A stretch of DNA of 64,000 nucleotides, taken from Bacteroidota bacterium. Lineage in GTDB: Bacteria; Bacteroidota; Bacteroidia; 2-12-FULL-35-15. The position numbers and the translations under genes were made by a program. Positions 19,501 to 27,287 of the stretch are shown here, one piece after another (the first letter of the stretch is position 1; every line of letters begins with the position of its first letter). The notes beneath the pieces are model-generated. The model was given only the letters and a program-made list of their open reading frames with translations, was not told the origin of the DNA and searched no databases. Where the stretch lies: assembly GCA_947479085.1 (NCBI GenBank), contig CANJYB010000014.1:1-64000 (forward strand), in the 5' to 3' direction.

Positions 19501-19580
19501 TTTCCCCTAACGGTCCCTTGAGAAAAAGAAGAAGTGATTGAAATAAATGTAATACAAAAAAGAAGAGTTAGTTTTTTCAT
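16527..19580 (-). CDS. TonB-dependent receptor with carboxypeptidase-regulatory-like N-domain
   Basis: This 1017-residue protein has a signal peptide (MKKLTLLFCITFISITSSFSQ), a carboxypeptidase-regulatory-like domain (about 22-105: GTVRGKISDKNGETLIGVTIAL ... GTVTDFDGNFSLKM), a plug (about 130-235: VAAVARVAGVSTNGGFITVRGIGDRYVKTTVNG) and a long beta-barrel ending YLLSITYKL. It belongs to the SusC-like/TonB receptor superfamily of Bacteroidota, which imports ligands across the outer membrane using TonB-ExbBD. No SusD-like partner lies beside it; instead it is flanked by VIVExYY proteins (75 bases upstream, 2 bases downstream). Substrate unknown. A palindrome sits in the gap before its start. Confidence 0.93.
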   Translation of the reverse strand: MKKLTLLFCITFISITSSFSQGTVRGKISDKNGETLIGVTIALKSNPSIGTVTDFDGNFSLKMKDSLAQVITISYVSYQTIEQEIRVLNNQVIVKDFVMEEASAKALDVVEISTKATKDKSYYMERIKQNSSTTIDYISSETMKKTGDANVVAAVARVAGVSTNGGFITVRGIGDRYVKTTVNGNRIPTLDPFTNNIKLDMFPASLVDNVIITKTASPDMPGDYAGAYISVETKDYPDALTVSIESTVGYNAQTTGKDVITSERSKTDWLGYDNTYREYNHTQFHSTNPDPTQYQEMVALGLGDYYKSLGVTGWAEGSNEGLLYFKLGLVQLGLLAPALINDNTAVIAATSAFDNGSYHSTAFDIVNKDAAATGKSFPNNWNTTKRKAPLSFSQSFTVGDQVSLFGKPLGFVAGFRYGSATLYDPHAILEEQKSGTRIVDSHLDAEASDETNGWSALVNLAYKVNPNNTVGFMFMPNLIGVNKVRKGYDEENTLTTVSQFYEARKQMIYQFKSEHYIPNIKTKVELNASYTKGNSNAPDFKYLQYESNPVTHIYSLDPSSKSIDRYYRYLSDNLFDSHGSIEIPIGEKPGLTRKLKLGGAYQEDKTKNDLYHYFLGKDGLNAPHMENDDLNAYLNLDQFGISHGDNGGVPFSTLNWYYNLFQSPTDHSFGHSKIAAAFLMADFTIIPRIRVSGGLRIETTDMLTDVTKFDSMGLANDDPRRFYLAGELPATIGSIKQTNILPSATIVYKLINKEESPTNIRLGYSQTLARPSLREISNITTFDNELRLNVTGNPNLKMVEVKNYDFRIESYFKNKDNVSISVFYKDFKNHIELIRGERYTWTNVDIANVKGIEIEGRKKIVKGLDFTANITLAQSYTEYVRTRNEVVGTSVITYNLDTVKRTMFGQAPYVINGILSYTSDSLGLTATVSYNLQGKRVVIGSASEFLGDTYEMPRHQLDFKVTKKFKKVAKNWSVSFTIKDILNQPVTRKIYYDGGYDIIKDQYRWGTNYLLSITYKL

Positions 19581-19601
19581 ATAAGAGCCTCACCCCATTA
19601 T

Positions 19602-19622
19602 CCCCTCTCTAAATGAGAGGGG
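19602..19622. repeat. G+C-rich palindrome in the gap before the TonB receptor
   Basis: CCCCTCTC-TAAAT-GAGAGGGG lies between the VIVExYY gene stop (19656) and the receptor start (19580). There is no T-run. It may be an intergenic repeat insertion or an mRNA-stability hairpin lowering or separating receptor expression. Confidence 0.65.
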
Positions 19623-19655
19623 GGAGGGCGTTTAAAAAATTAGGTGAAGTTTCTT

Positions 19656-20768
19656 TTAATATTTAATTATTTTCTTTGTAGATTTAACTCCGTTTAAAGT
19701 GGTCTCAATAAAATATATTCCTTTTGCAAATGATGATATATCAAGTTTCTCAACATATTTACCTGAAATAGTTCCAAGGTCTTTACTAGAAATAACATTT
19801 CCGATTACATCAAATATCCTGTAAGAATTTGAATTTATTTTATCAGAAGAAGTAATATCAATAGTCACTACATCACTTGCAGGGTTAGGATAAATATCGA
19901 TCGAAGAGGATGGCGAAGCTGCAGGCTGGTCAACTAAACCAACAGTGCAACTATTATAATTAAGGAAACTTGCAAGAATTTCATTTCCGTTGGGTGCTGT
20001 AGCAACATAATTTTCATATTGAGAACTACCATTAGGCAAGCCTATTTGAATATTTAAATGAAATTCAAAACAACCATCAGTTGTAAACTGACCGACCAAC
20101 ACCCTATTAGTTGTTGCTGAATCGCCATAAGAACCATTTAGAGACGCAACAGAACCATTGGAAGTAGTGAAAAGACCACCTACCTGACTAGTACCATCCA
20201 AAACACCTAAATCACCATTGCCTGTGTTGTTAATTCCAACAAAGGTAACCGCTTCAGGAGTTCCCAGAATAATACCATCCTGTGATGTTAACGCTATGCC
20301 AGCCCAAGGATCATTGTTTTGTAAAAGTGAGTTTGGCATCAAAATATTTGAAACACCATCATCATCAGCCTTTAATACACCTATATGACCGTTGCCTGCA
20401 GATCCAACCGAAAACCAGGAATCCAAACCAACTGTTCCATCATTCCAAAATGGTGTATTAATTCCATTTGGTGTAGTAGCTCCTCTATCTTCATTATTAA
20501 AGAAAGTAGTGGTAGTAGAAACCGTAAAAGGATGTCCAGTTACTCCGTACATAGCTTGAAACCTGTACCCCTGACGCATATCAACAAATACCCTATATGT
20601 TTTTGAACCAACAGGTAACGTACCAATACTATTATTGGCATCATTTAAGTCAGAAACGTAATAGGATTCTACAATAACATTTTCCAGTCCGTTTTGAGCA
20701 AGAACACAAGTTCCTAAAAAGCTAAGTGCCATGCCCATTATTAATTTTTTTGTTGTAGTTTTTTTCAT
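19656..20768 (-). CDS. Secreted VIVExYY-domain protein with T9SS sorting domain
   Basis: This 370-residue protein is the simplest full form of the family: signal peptide (about 1-24), one copy of the shared domain (NGLENVIVESYYVSD, KTYRVFVDMRQGYRFQAMYG, TTTFFNNEDRGATTPNG, LDSWFSVGS, IGVLKADDDG, TSQDGIILG, NRVLVGQFTTDGCFEFHLNIQIG, NYVATAPNGNEI), then a T9SS sorting domain (IDIYPNPASDVVTIDI ... KSTKKIIKY). It is closest to the N-terminal domain of the 1156-residue protein, for example in FFNNEDRG and FTTSNGSxASLNGS. It is 32 bases downstream of the next paralogue and 75 upstream of the TonB receptor. Probably surface displayed; function unknown. Confidence 0.9.
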   Translation of the reverse strand: MKKTTTKKLIMGMALSFLGTCVLAQNGLENVIVESYYVSDLNDANNSIGTLPVGSKTYRVFVDMRQGYRFQAMYGVTGHPFTVSTTTTFFNNEDRGATTPNGINTPFWNDGTVGLDSWFSVGSAGNGHIGVLKADDDGVSNILMPNSLLQNNDPWAGIALTSQDGIILGTPEAVTFVGINNTGNGDLGVLDGTSQVGGLFTTSNGSVASLNGSYGDSATTNRVLVGQFTTDGCFEFHLNIQIGLPNGSSQYENYVATAPNGNEILASFLNYNSCTVGLVDQPAASPSSSIDIYPNPASDVVTIDITSSDKINSNSYRIFDVIGNVISSKDLGTISGKYVEKLDISSFAKGIYFIETTLNGVKSTKKIIKY

Positions 20769-20800
20769 CTTATTTATAGTTTAGTTGATTAATTGTTTTA

Positions 20801-21577
20801 TTAGTTTTTTAATGTAAGCCCTTCAAATTTTATCTCCTTACCTTCCGGGTTTTTAGCCACATAATTTAATGTTGCCCCATTTGGGGTTCCTATCTGAAGA
20901 TTAAGCTCAAACGAAAGTTTTCCTGAAGTGGTTAGTTGGGCTATTAACACTTTGTTTTCATTTGTTGCTCCCTTCATACTTCCGAAAACAGCCCATGACC
21001 CATTATTTCCTGAAAAAGAAGAGGCCCCGCTGGGATTATTAAAAAACTTGAGGTCGAAGCCAAAGAAAGTAATGGGCTTTATTTTGCTTGCTATCAAACC
21101 ATCAGCTTTTGCCATTGCATTACTTTTTATAATTGAACCATCAGTATCTTCCACTTTCATAATCCCATTGTGCTCATCAGTAGCAGCACCTATTGTTATC
21201 CATGAGTCGAAAGCCGCAGTACTGTTAGTTATTTTTTTATCATCTATTTTATCCCCGCTTATATCACCTGATTGGGTATTGTTAAAAAATGTGGTAGTAG
21301 TTTTAATAAAGAGTTCATGATTGGTAACGCCATAAACAGCCTGAAGTTTATAATCCGGTTTCATGTCAACATAAATTCTATACGTCACTGCGCCTTCGGG
21401 GAGAGCACCTCCGGCAGTATCCAAAACATCTTTAGCGTCATAGCTATAATACTTTTCGACTATTACTCCTTCCAAAGCCAACTTATCAGCCTCTGTAATC
21501 TCTTTCTTGGCTTGCGCTTCTGCTGAAAGACTCATAAAAGATAAGCAAAACAGAAATAAATAGGAATAAATTTTCAT
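20801..21577 (-). CDS. Secreted VIVExYY-domain protein without sorting domain
   Basis: This 258-residue protein consists of a signal peptide (about 1-22), a short charged linker and the shared domain alone (LEGVIVEKYYSYDAKDV, VTYRIYVDMKPDYKLQAVYG, TTTFFNNTQSG, FDSWITIGA, GIMKVEDTDG, NKVLIAQLTTSGKLSFELNLQIG, NYVAKNPEGKEIKFEGL). It ends directly after the domain, with no T9SS sorting domain, so unlike its paralogues it may stay in the periplasm or be anchored differently. It is the first gene of the tandem minus-strand group; only a degenerate promoter-like element was seen upstream. It is useful for defining the domain's C-terminal limit. Confidence 0.88.
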   Translation of the reverse strand: MKIYSYLFLFCLSFMSLSAEAQAKKEITEADKLALEGVIVEKYYSYDAKDVLDTAGGALPEGAVTYRIYVDMKPDYKLQAVYGVTNHELFIKTTTTFFNNTQSGDISGDKIDDKKITNSTAAFDSWITIGAATDEHNGIMKVEDTDGSIIKSNAMAKADGLIASKIKPITFFGFDLKFFNNPSGASSFSGNNGSWAVFGSMKGATNENKVLIAQLTTSGKLSFELNLQIGTPNGATLNYVAKNPEGKEIKFEGLTLKN

Positions 21578-21812
21578 TAGACTAACTTTGTTTTTAAACG
21601 CAACAAAAGTCTACAAACAATGTGTCGTTTCTATAAAGCAATTATTACTTTTAAGTTATGATAGGATTAAGCAAACTGACCAAATTACTTAACATAAGGG
21701 CTTTTTGTTAACATAAAATTAACTAAGCTAAAGGGGGAATAAATAAATAAAAAATTTGAATTAATAAGAAAGGCTACTTAAGGCTATTGGGCCTCTTTCA
21801 ATTGTCAATATT

Positions 21813-22358
21813 TTAGATTTGGGAATTGATGATTTTTTGTTCAATAGAGGTGGTTGAAAACCCTTCAAGATATTCCAGAGTTTTTACTTCACCTCCATTT
21901 GCACGCACTATATCCGAACCCACAATGTATTTTCTGCTTTCAGGATTTATTTCCAATACATTATAGTCGGCTCCCTTTACAAGAATATTAGGTTTTACAA
22001 ATGTTATCAAATCCAGAGGTGTATCCTCATCAAATATTATAACAGCATTAACAAAATGCAAAGACGCAATAATCATTGCCCTTGTAAGTTCATCCTGCAA
22101 GGGGCGGGAAGAGGCTTTTCCTAGTCGTTTTACAGAAGCATCGCTATTAATCCCAACAATCAATTGATCTCCCAAATCACTTGCCTTCGCGAGGTAATCA
22201 ATATGTCCACGATGCAGGATATCGAAACAACCGTTCGTAAAAACAGTTTTTTGCCCTTTGAACCTCCATACAATTAATGGCTTTATTAATTCATCAAGAG
22301 AGAATATTTTAGATTGGATAACTTCTAATGCAGGTAATTTATGAGTGTAAGGAACCAT
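21813..22358 (-). CDS. rfaE2: RfaE2-like nucleotidyltransferase (heptose-1-phosphate adenylyltransferase family)
   Basis: This 181-residue protein is a cytidylyltransferase-fold enzyme. It has TNGCFDILHRGHIDYLAKA, including the nucleotide-binding HxGH motif, then GINSDASVKRLGKASSRP and a C-terminal LVKGADY and IVGSDIVRANGGEV, as in the RfaE domain II family that activates D-glycero-beta-D-manno-heptose 1-phosphate with ATP for lipopolysaccharide core synthesis. The sugar-kinase domain of bifunctional HldE is absent, as is usual in this phylum. The gene follows the UPF0104 membrane protein gene after 65 bases. Another sugar-phosphate nucleotidyltransferase of this family cannot be excluded. 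Confidence 0.85.
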   Translation of the reverse strand: MVPYTHKLPALEVIQSKIFSLDELIKPLIVWRFKGQKTVFTNGCFDILHRGHIDYLAKASDLGDQLIVGINSDASVKRLGKASSRPLQDELTRAMIIASLHFVNAVIIFDEDTPLDLITFVKPNILVKGADYNVLEINPESRKYIVGSDIVRANGGEVKTLEYLEGFSTTSIEQKIINSQI

Positions 22359-22423
22359 TGGAATTTTGAATTTAAAATGTTAGATGTTGGAGTGTTAAGT
22401 ATATTTTACTGTTTTTCGACTTA

Positions 22424-23443
22424 TTAAGAAGATATCACCTTATCCTCTTTATTCAAAACAGCTAATAATACCAGTGAAATAAGTCCTAAAGAAAGTATCA
22501 ATATAAATTGTGATGCCCATACCGACCATGCGAAAGCATTTGCCGGAGCCTCAGAAATTGAATAAACAGTCATTAGAATCTGAATAACAATAATCTGATA
22601 GGCACCTGTACCTCCAGGAACTGCAATTATTCCAATGCTTCCAAACACTGTTATCACCATTGCTACTACAAACGAAAGATGAGCTGTTTCAGGAAAAGCA
22701 AAAAAGCAAACATAAACCTGTAAAATATACATTAACCATATTAATACGGTTTGAAGAATAAACATAAATGGTTTCTTTACATTTTTTATGCTAAGTAATC
22801 CTTCCCATATACCCATTGCGAACCCTCTTATTTTTCCGGAAACCAATTGCTTTATTTTTTTTCTGAAATAAAAGAACCCTGCTACAATAACAAATAAAAA
22901 CACTCCGAGTATTATTAATAGGATTTGGTTTTGCATCAATGCATCCCACTTATGAGCAACCGTACTGAAAATTAAATCGTTTGCAATACCCTTTATCTTT
23001 TCGAATTCAATAGCAAAGGTCATAAAAAAAATGAGGATTAAACAAACAAAATCAAATGCCCGTTCTGCAATAACTGACCCAAAACCTTCTGTAAATGGCA
23101 CTTTTTCATACTTGGTTAATAAACCACAACGGGTGACTTCTCCTATCCGATGTATCGCAAAGTTTGCCAAGTACCCAACCATAACTGCGAAAAAGGTATT
23201 AGATGTTTTTGGTTTATGATGAAGTGGTTCCAATAATATTTTCCAGCGAACAGCCCTGAAATAATGACTTAATCCACTTATCAAAACAGAGAGAAACAAC
23301 CACATGTAATTTGCCTGCTTAATGGAAACCACAATGTCATCAATTTGCTTGGCTGTTTTATCACGCAAAGCAAGCCAAACCAATAAAAGTCCCAATCCCA
23401 AAAAGAAAAGAATTTTTATTACGTTAAAGGCTTTCTTTTTCAA
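22424..23443 (-). CDS. UPF0104/LPG-synthase-TM family membrane protein
   Basis: This 339-residue protein has about eight transmembrane segments and the family signatures SGLSHYFRAVRWKILLEPL, VGYLANFAIHRIGEVTRCGLL, GFGSVIAERAFDFVCL and GSIGIIAVPGGTGAYQIIVIQIL. This matches the membrane domain shared by MprF-like lysylphosphatidylglycerol synthases and AglD-type proteins; it lacks the cytosolic aminoacyl-transferase domain. A role in lipid or lipid-linked sugar translocation is inferred. It starts three bases after the panD stop, so the two genes are one transcript, a pairing common in Bacteroidota. Confidence 0.88.
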   Translation of the reverse strand: MKKKAFNVIKILFFLGLGLLLVWLALRDKTAKQIDDIVVSIKQANYMWLFLSVLISGLSHYFRAVRWKILLEPLHHKPKTSNTFFAVMVGYLANFAIHRIGEVTRCGLLTKYEKVPFTEGFGSVIAERAFDFVCLILIFFMTFAIEFEKIKGIANDLIFSTVAHKWDALMQNQILLIILGVFLFVIVAGFFYFRKKIKQLVSGKIRGFAMGIWEGLLSIKNVKKPFMFILQTVLIWLMYILQVYVCFFAFPETAHLSFVVAMVITVFGSIGIIAVPGGTGAYQIIVIQILMTVYSISEAPANAFAWSVWASQFILILSLGLISLVLLAVLNKEDKVISS

Positions 23444-23446
23444 AAC

Positions 23447-23797
23447 TTATCGCAGTTTATTAGTAAGAGTATCGGGGAAAACCACGCTTGGGTTAAATTT
23501 CTTTGCCAATTCAAAATCCATTGAAGCATAAGATACAATTATAATATGGTGGCCTACACTTACTTTTAAAGATGCCGGGCCATTCAGGCAAATAATACCA
23601 GAACCTCTTTCTCCTTTTATTACATAAGTAGAAAGGCGTTCACCATTATTGTAGTTAAACACGTCTACCTTTTCATTTTCAATAAGGTTTGCCGCATCCA
23701 TTAAATCTTCGTCAATAGTAACGCTACCTATATAATCAAGGTCTGCCTGTGTAACGGTAACCCTGTGAATTTTTGATTTTAAAACTTCTATTTGCAT
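23447..23797 (-). CDS. panD: Aspartate 1-decarboxylase
   Basis: This 116-residue protein has the normal length for PanD, which makes beta-alanine from aspartate for pantothenate and coenzyme A. The proenzyme cleavage site is intact at Gly24-Ser25 ([18 protein letters not shown]), where Ser25 becomes the pyruvoyl cofactor. The active-site Tyr is seen in [22 protein letters not shown] and the oligomer-core region in [31 protein letters not shown] -7 box lies 8 bases before the ATG, which would give an almost leaderless mRNA. It is the first gene of a panD, UPF0104, rfaE2-like group. Confidence 0.96.
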   Translation of the reverse strand: MQIEVLKSKIHRVTVTQADLDYIGSVTIDEDLMDAANLIENEKVDVFNYNNGERLSTYVIKGERGSGIICLNGPASLKVSVGHHIIIVSYASMDFELAKKFNPSVVFPDTLTNKLR

Positions 23798-23805
23798 AAT
23801 GAGTG

Positions 23806-23813
23806 CAAAACTA
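23806..23813 (-). promoter_or_regulatory. Bacteroidota -7 element for panD
   Basis: TAGTTTTG matches TAnnTTTG and is followed by CACTCATT and then the ATG, placing the transcription start within a few bases of the start codon. Confidence 0.5.
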
Positions 23814-23898
23814 AGGAATTTATTTTGATTGGAAGTCTGGATGGGAAATCCAGAAAAAATAAACAGTAAAAGAAAATGCTAAATCAGAAAAGAGAATA

Positions 23899-24798
23899 TT
23901 AAGCTTTTACAGTGTCTTTCTTCTCTTTATAATGCTCATATAATTGATGAACAATTCCATCTGATAATCCTATTTGCGGGATAATGATTTTTTCTATCTC
24001 CGCCTTTTTCAAAACAGTCAATAATATTTTTGAAGCGGGAATAATTACGTCTGCCCTGTCAGGGTTTAAACCAAGGGTCTGTATGCGCTCTTCGTATGTA
24101 TAAGACTCGAGGACTTCATATAGATTTTTTAATTTTGCGGTAGTTATGGGTTTATTTAATTTGCGTCCTGACATTTTAAATAACTTATTAATATTTCCTC
24201 CTGAGCCAATTGCAATTAAGGGCTTATACCCCTTGGTAATTTCGGTTATCCAGTTTTTAAAATAGCCCCAATATTCCTTGTCAATCTGGTTATGAAGCAT
24301 CCTGATGGTACCAATATTAAACGATTGCGAAACTATTGCTTTGTTTTTAGAGAATAAGGTAATTTCTGTACTACCTCCCCCAATGTCAATATAAAGGTAG
24401 TTATTACTTTTATCTAAATGCTCTTCGATATGGTTAGAATATATAATATCCGCTTCTGTTTTTCCATCGATTATTTCAATTTTTATTCCAGATTCCTTTC
24501 TTACCCTATCTACTATGTCATACCTGTTTTCAGCATCACGCATGGCAGACGTAGCACAAGCCCTGTAATCCACGGCATCGTAAACATCCATAAGGTATTT
24601 GAATGCTTTCATAGCAGTTACCAGCTTTTCTTCTTTAAGAGAGGAAATTTTCCCGTTTAGAAATGAGTCTTCACCCAAACGGATAGGCACCCGAATAAGC
24701 TCGGCCTTTTTATAAGTAATAACTCCTGCTTCATCGTAAACATTACAAAACAACAGACGCACTGCGTTGGAGCCTATATCAATTGCTGCAAATTTCAA
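23899..24798 (-). CDS. ppx: Exopolyphosphatase/guanosine pentaphosphatase (Ppx/GppA) family protein
   Basis: This 299-residue protein is the short Bacteroidota form of the ASKHA-fold Ppx/GppA family, containing only the two N-terminal domains. Motifs: AAIDIGSNAVRLLF (phosphate 1), ATSAMRDAENR, LYIDIGGGSTEITLF (phosphate 2) and AIGSGGNINKL. It hydrolyses terminal phosphates of polyphosphate or pppGpp. Its start is 6 bases past the ppk1 stop, so polyphosphate synthesis and breakdown enzymes are made from one transcript. Which substrate dominates cannot be told from the sequence. Confidence 0.92.
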   Translation of the reverse strand: MKFAAIDIGSNAVRLLFCNVYDEAGVITYKKAELIRVPIRLGEDSFLNGKISSLKEEKLVTAMKAFKYLMDVYDAVDYRACATSAMRDAENRYDIVDRVRKESGIKIEIIDGKTEADIIYSNHIEEHLDKSNNYLYIDIGGGSTEITLFSKNKAIVSQSFNIGTIRMLHNQIDKEYWGYFKNWITEITKGYKPLIAIGSGGNINKLFKMSGRKLNKPITTAKLKNLYEVLESYTYEERIQTLGLNPDRADVIIPASKILLTVLKKAEIEKIIIPQIGLSDGIVHQLYEHYKEKKDTVKA

Positions 24799-24804
24799 AT
24801 AAAA

Positions 24805-26865
24805 TTAGTTCTTTTTTAGTCTAAATGAATTGTAAATTTCTTCCTGTGCGCGTACTTTATTTTTGCTTTCCGTTTTACGATATTCATTGTTTTGCAAACT
24901 ACCCAATACCCTGGCTTTTGTATTATCGGCCCAAAGTATATCCATTATTTTTTTTAATTGCTGTTGAATGGAAATATCATAAATAGGAACTGCTACTTCT
25001 GACCTATGGTCAAAATTACGCGCCATCCAGTCGGCCGAAGATATAAAGTATTTTTGATCTCCACCATTATAAAATATGAACACCCTGCTATGTTCAAGAA
25101 ATTTATCTACTATACTGATGGCTTCAATATTGTCACTCAACCCCTTTACTCCTGCCACAAGCGAACAAATACCTCGAACAATTAATTTAATTTTCACCCC
25201 CTCGGAACTCGCTTCATAAAGTTTTTTAATCACTTCAGGATCCACAAGGTTATTTAACTTTAAAGTAACAGCAGCCGGAATATTTTTTCTCGCATTTTGA
25301 ATTTCCTTATTCAGTAGTTGCGTTAATTGTTTGCGCATTGTGAAAGGAGAAACTAACAAATGTTTGTAAGTTCCGATTTTTAAATTATCAGTATAAAAAG
25401 TAAATAGTTTTTCTGCCTCATCTGTTATTCGTTTATCTGTTGTTAATAAACTATGGTCCGTATAAACTTTTGCTGTATCACCATTAAAGTTTCCGGTTCC
25501 TACATGTGCATAATTGCAAAGTTCACCACCTTCTTTTCTGGAAATCAAGAATAATTTTGTGTGCACTTTTAACCCGGGAACACCATAAATAACTTTTGCT
25601 CCTTCTTCCTGCAACTTGTTTGCCCAATATATATTAGATTCCTCATCAAAACGTGCTTGAAGTTCAATTACGGCTACCACTATTTTACCATTCTTTAAAG
25701 CATTAATAAGCGCCTTGACAATATTTGAATTTTGAGCAACCCTATACAATGTTATTTTTATACTTATCACTTTGGGGTCTATGGAAGCTTCCCTTAGCAA
25801 ATCTATTAGGTGGTCGAAAGATTGATAGGGATAAGTCAACAAGACATCTTTCTTTTTAATAATTTTCAAAAGACTGGTTTGGTCTTTAAAATCAGGATGT
25901 TTATGTGGGACAGTTTTTTTATAACTTAATTCCGGTGGACCTACATTTGGAAATTTAATAAAATCCTTAAAGTTATGGTACCTGCCTCCAGGAATCGGAT
26001 TTTCTTCCTTTCCTAGTTTTATCTGCTTCATAATAAAACTAAGCACCTCAGGTGTTATTTCGCTATCATAAACCAACCGAACAGGTTGACCTTTTTTACG
26101 GTCCTTCAATCCTTTTGTTATTTTTTCAACAAATGATTTCGACAAATCATTATCCATATCAATCTCCGCATCCCTTGTCAACTTAATGTTATAGGCTGTT
26201 ATATAGTCGTGCTCAAAATTTGTAAATACATCTTCAAGACAATAACGAATAACATCATCCAACAGCATAATAAAATTCTTTTCTTTTTCTTTTGGTAATA
26301 CAACAAAACGAGAAAGAACATCTGTTGGTACTTCTATAAGAGCATATTTATTTTTTTTCTCTTTTAGTTTTTTACCCAGCTTTATTATCAGGTAACCTGA
26401 TTTATCTTTAAGATATGGAAATTTGGAAGCATTGTCCAACATAATAGGAAAAAGAGAGGGCAATACCTTTTCCCTGAAAAAATTCTTTATAAATACTCCC
26501 TTTTCTAAAGTCAATTGCCTTTCATTGAGAATAAAAATATTATTTTTTTCCAACTCACTTCTCAGCGTTTGATAAATTTTTTCAAATTTTATCTGCTGTT
26601 CAATAACTGTTTTTTGAATATTATTGAGAAGCCTGACAGGGTTTTCACCCATCAATTCTTCCGCCTTTTTTTGGTGTTTTACAATACGTGTTAGGGTGGC
26701 AACACGCACCCTGAAAAACTCATCCCGGTTATTGGAAAATATTCCAAGAAACTTTAATCGTTCTATCAAAGGGACCGACACATCCTCTGCCTCCTGCAAT
26801 ACTCTATCGTTAAAGGATAACCAGCTTAACTCCCGATTAATTAAAATGCCTTTTTGTTTCTTCAT
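24805..26865 (-). CDS. ppk1: Polyphosphate kinase 1
   Basis: This 686-residue protein has the full PPK1 layout: N-terminal domain (NRELSWLSFNDRVLQEA, SNNRDEFFRVRVA), head domain, and two phospholipase-D-like catalytic domains. The phosphorylated His is in CNYAHVGTGNFNGDTAKVYTDHSLLT, and the second catalytic His is in FLEHSRVFIFYNGG followed by YFISSADWMARNFDHRSEVAVPI. It makes inorganic polyphosphate from ATP at the membrane. It is upstream of ppx by 6 bases and near a SixA-like phosphatase and an OmpR-type regulator. Confidence 0.97.
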   Translation of the reverse strand: MKKQKGILINRELSWLSFNDRVLQEAEDVSVPLIERLKFLGIFSNNRDEFFRVRVATLTRIVKHQKKAEELMGENPVRLLNNIQKTVIEQQIKFEKIYQTLRSELEKNNIFILNERQLTLEKGVFIKNFFREKVLPSLFPIMLDNASKFPYLKDKSGYLIIKLGKKLKEKKNKYALIEVPTDVLSRFVVLPKEKEKNFIMLLDDVIRYCLEDVFTNFEHDYITAYNIKLTRDAEIDMDNDLSKSFVEKITKGLKDRKKGQPVRLVYDSEITPEVLSFIMKQIKLGKEENPIPGGRYHNFKDFIKFPNVGPPELSYKKTVPHKHPDFKDQTSLLKIIKKKDVLLTYPYQSFDHLIDLLREASIDPKVISIKITLYRVAQNSNIVKALINALKNGKIVVAVIELQARFDEESNIYWANKLQEEGAKVIYGVPGLKVHTKLFLISRKEGGELCNYAHVGTGNFNGDTAKVYTDHSLLTTDKRITDEAEKLFTFYTDNLKIGTYKHLLVSPFTMRKQLTQLLNKEIQNARKNIPAAVTLKLNNLVDPEVIKKLYEASSEGVKIKLIVRGICSLVAGVKGLSDNIEAISIVDKFLEHSRVFIFYNGGDQKYFISSADWMARNFDHRSEVAVPIYDISIQQQLKKIMDILWADNTKARVLGSLQNNEYRKTESKNKVRAQEEIYNSFRLKKN

Positions 26866-26899
26866 ACGTCACAATCAATAACCACTAAAAGCACCAAAA

Positions 26900-27175
26900 T
26901 TATTTTTTTGATTTTGATTTGGTTGCTATTGGTTTTGCCACTTTTTTAGCTGGCGCTTTTGCCGCTTTTCTAACAATTTTCTTTTTTGCAGGTATTTCCT
27001 TTTTCTCTTCTTTTTGTTTTACTGCTTTATAAAATTTCTTGGCAAGAATTTTTGAAGCTCCGAAAATTATTTCATTTACATCCAATGCCGCATCAGGGTT
27101 GATGCTAATCAAAAGATCTTCAATTGTTTTTATCAGAGTTACTTCTAGGTCTTTTCTTTGTTGTTTTTTATTCAT
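26900..27175 (-). CDS. Small lysine-rich protein with histone-H1-like tail
   Basis: This 91-residue protein has a folded N-terminal part (about 1-55, predicted helical: LEVTLIKTIEDLLISINPDAALDVNEIIFGASKILAKKFYKAV) and a basic tail (EIPAKKKIVRKAAKAPAKKVAKPIATKSKSKK) like bacterial histone H1-like AAKK repeats. The tail suggests binding to nucleic acid or to polyphosphate; the position directly upstream of ppk1 (34 bases) makes polyphosphate association an attractive but untested idea. A TAACTTTG -7 box lies about 43 bases before the ATG. Confidence 0.75.
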   Translation of the reverse strand: MNKKQQRKDLEVTLIKTIEDLLISINPDAALDVNEIIFGASKILAKKFYKAVKQKEEKKEIPAKKKIVRKAAKAPAKKVAKPIATKSKSKK

Positions 27176-27218
27176 AGTTTTTGATTTTTGTAAAACAAAA
27201 GTGAGAAAATTGTAAGTA

Positions 27219-27226
27219 CAAAGTTA
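27219..27226 (-). promoter_or_regulatory. Bacteroidota -7 element before the lysine-rich gene and ppk1-ppx
   Basis: TAACTTTG on the minus strand matches TAnnTTTG, about 43 bases upstream of the start at 27175. It could drive the lysine-rich gene, ppk1 and ppx as one unit. Confidence 0.5.
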
Positions 27227-27287
27227 GCTGAATAAAAATGATAACACTAATTTAACAAAATGATTTTAGTAATTGGATCAATCATCA

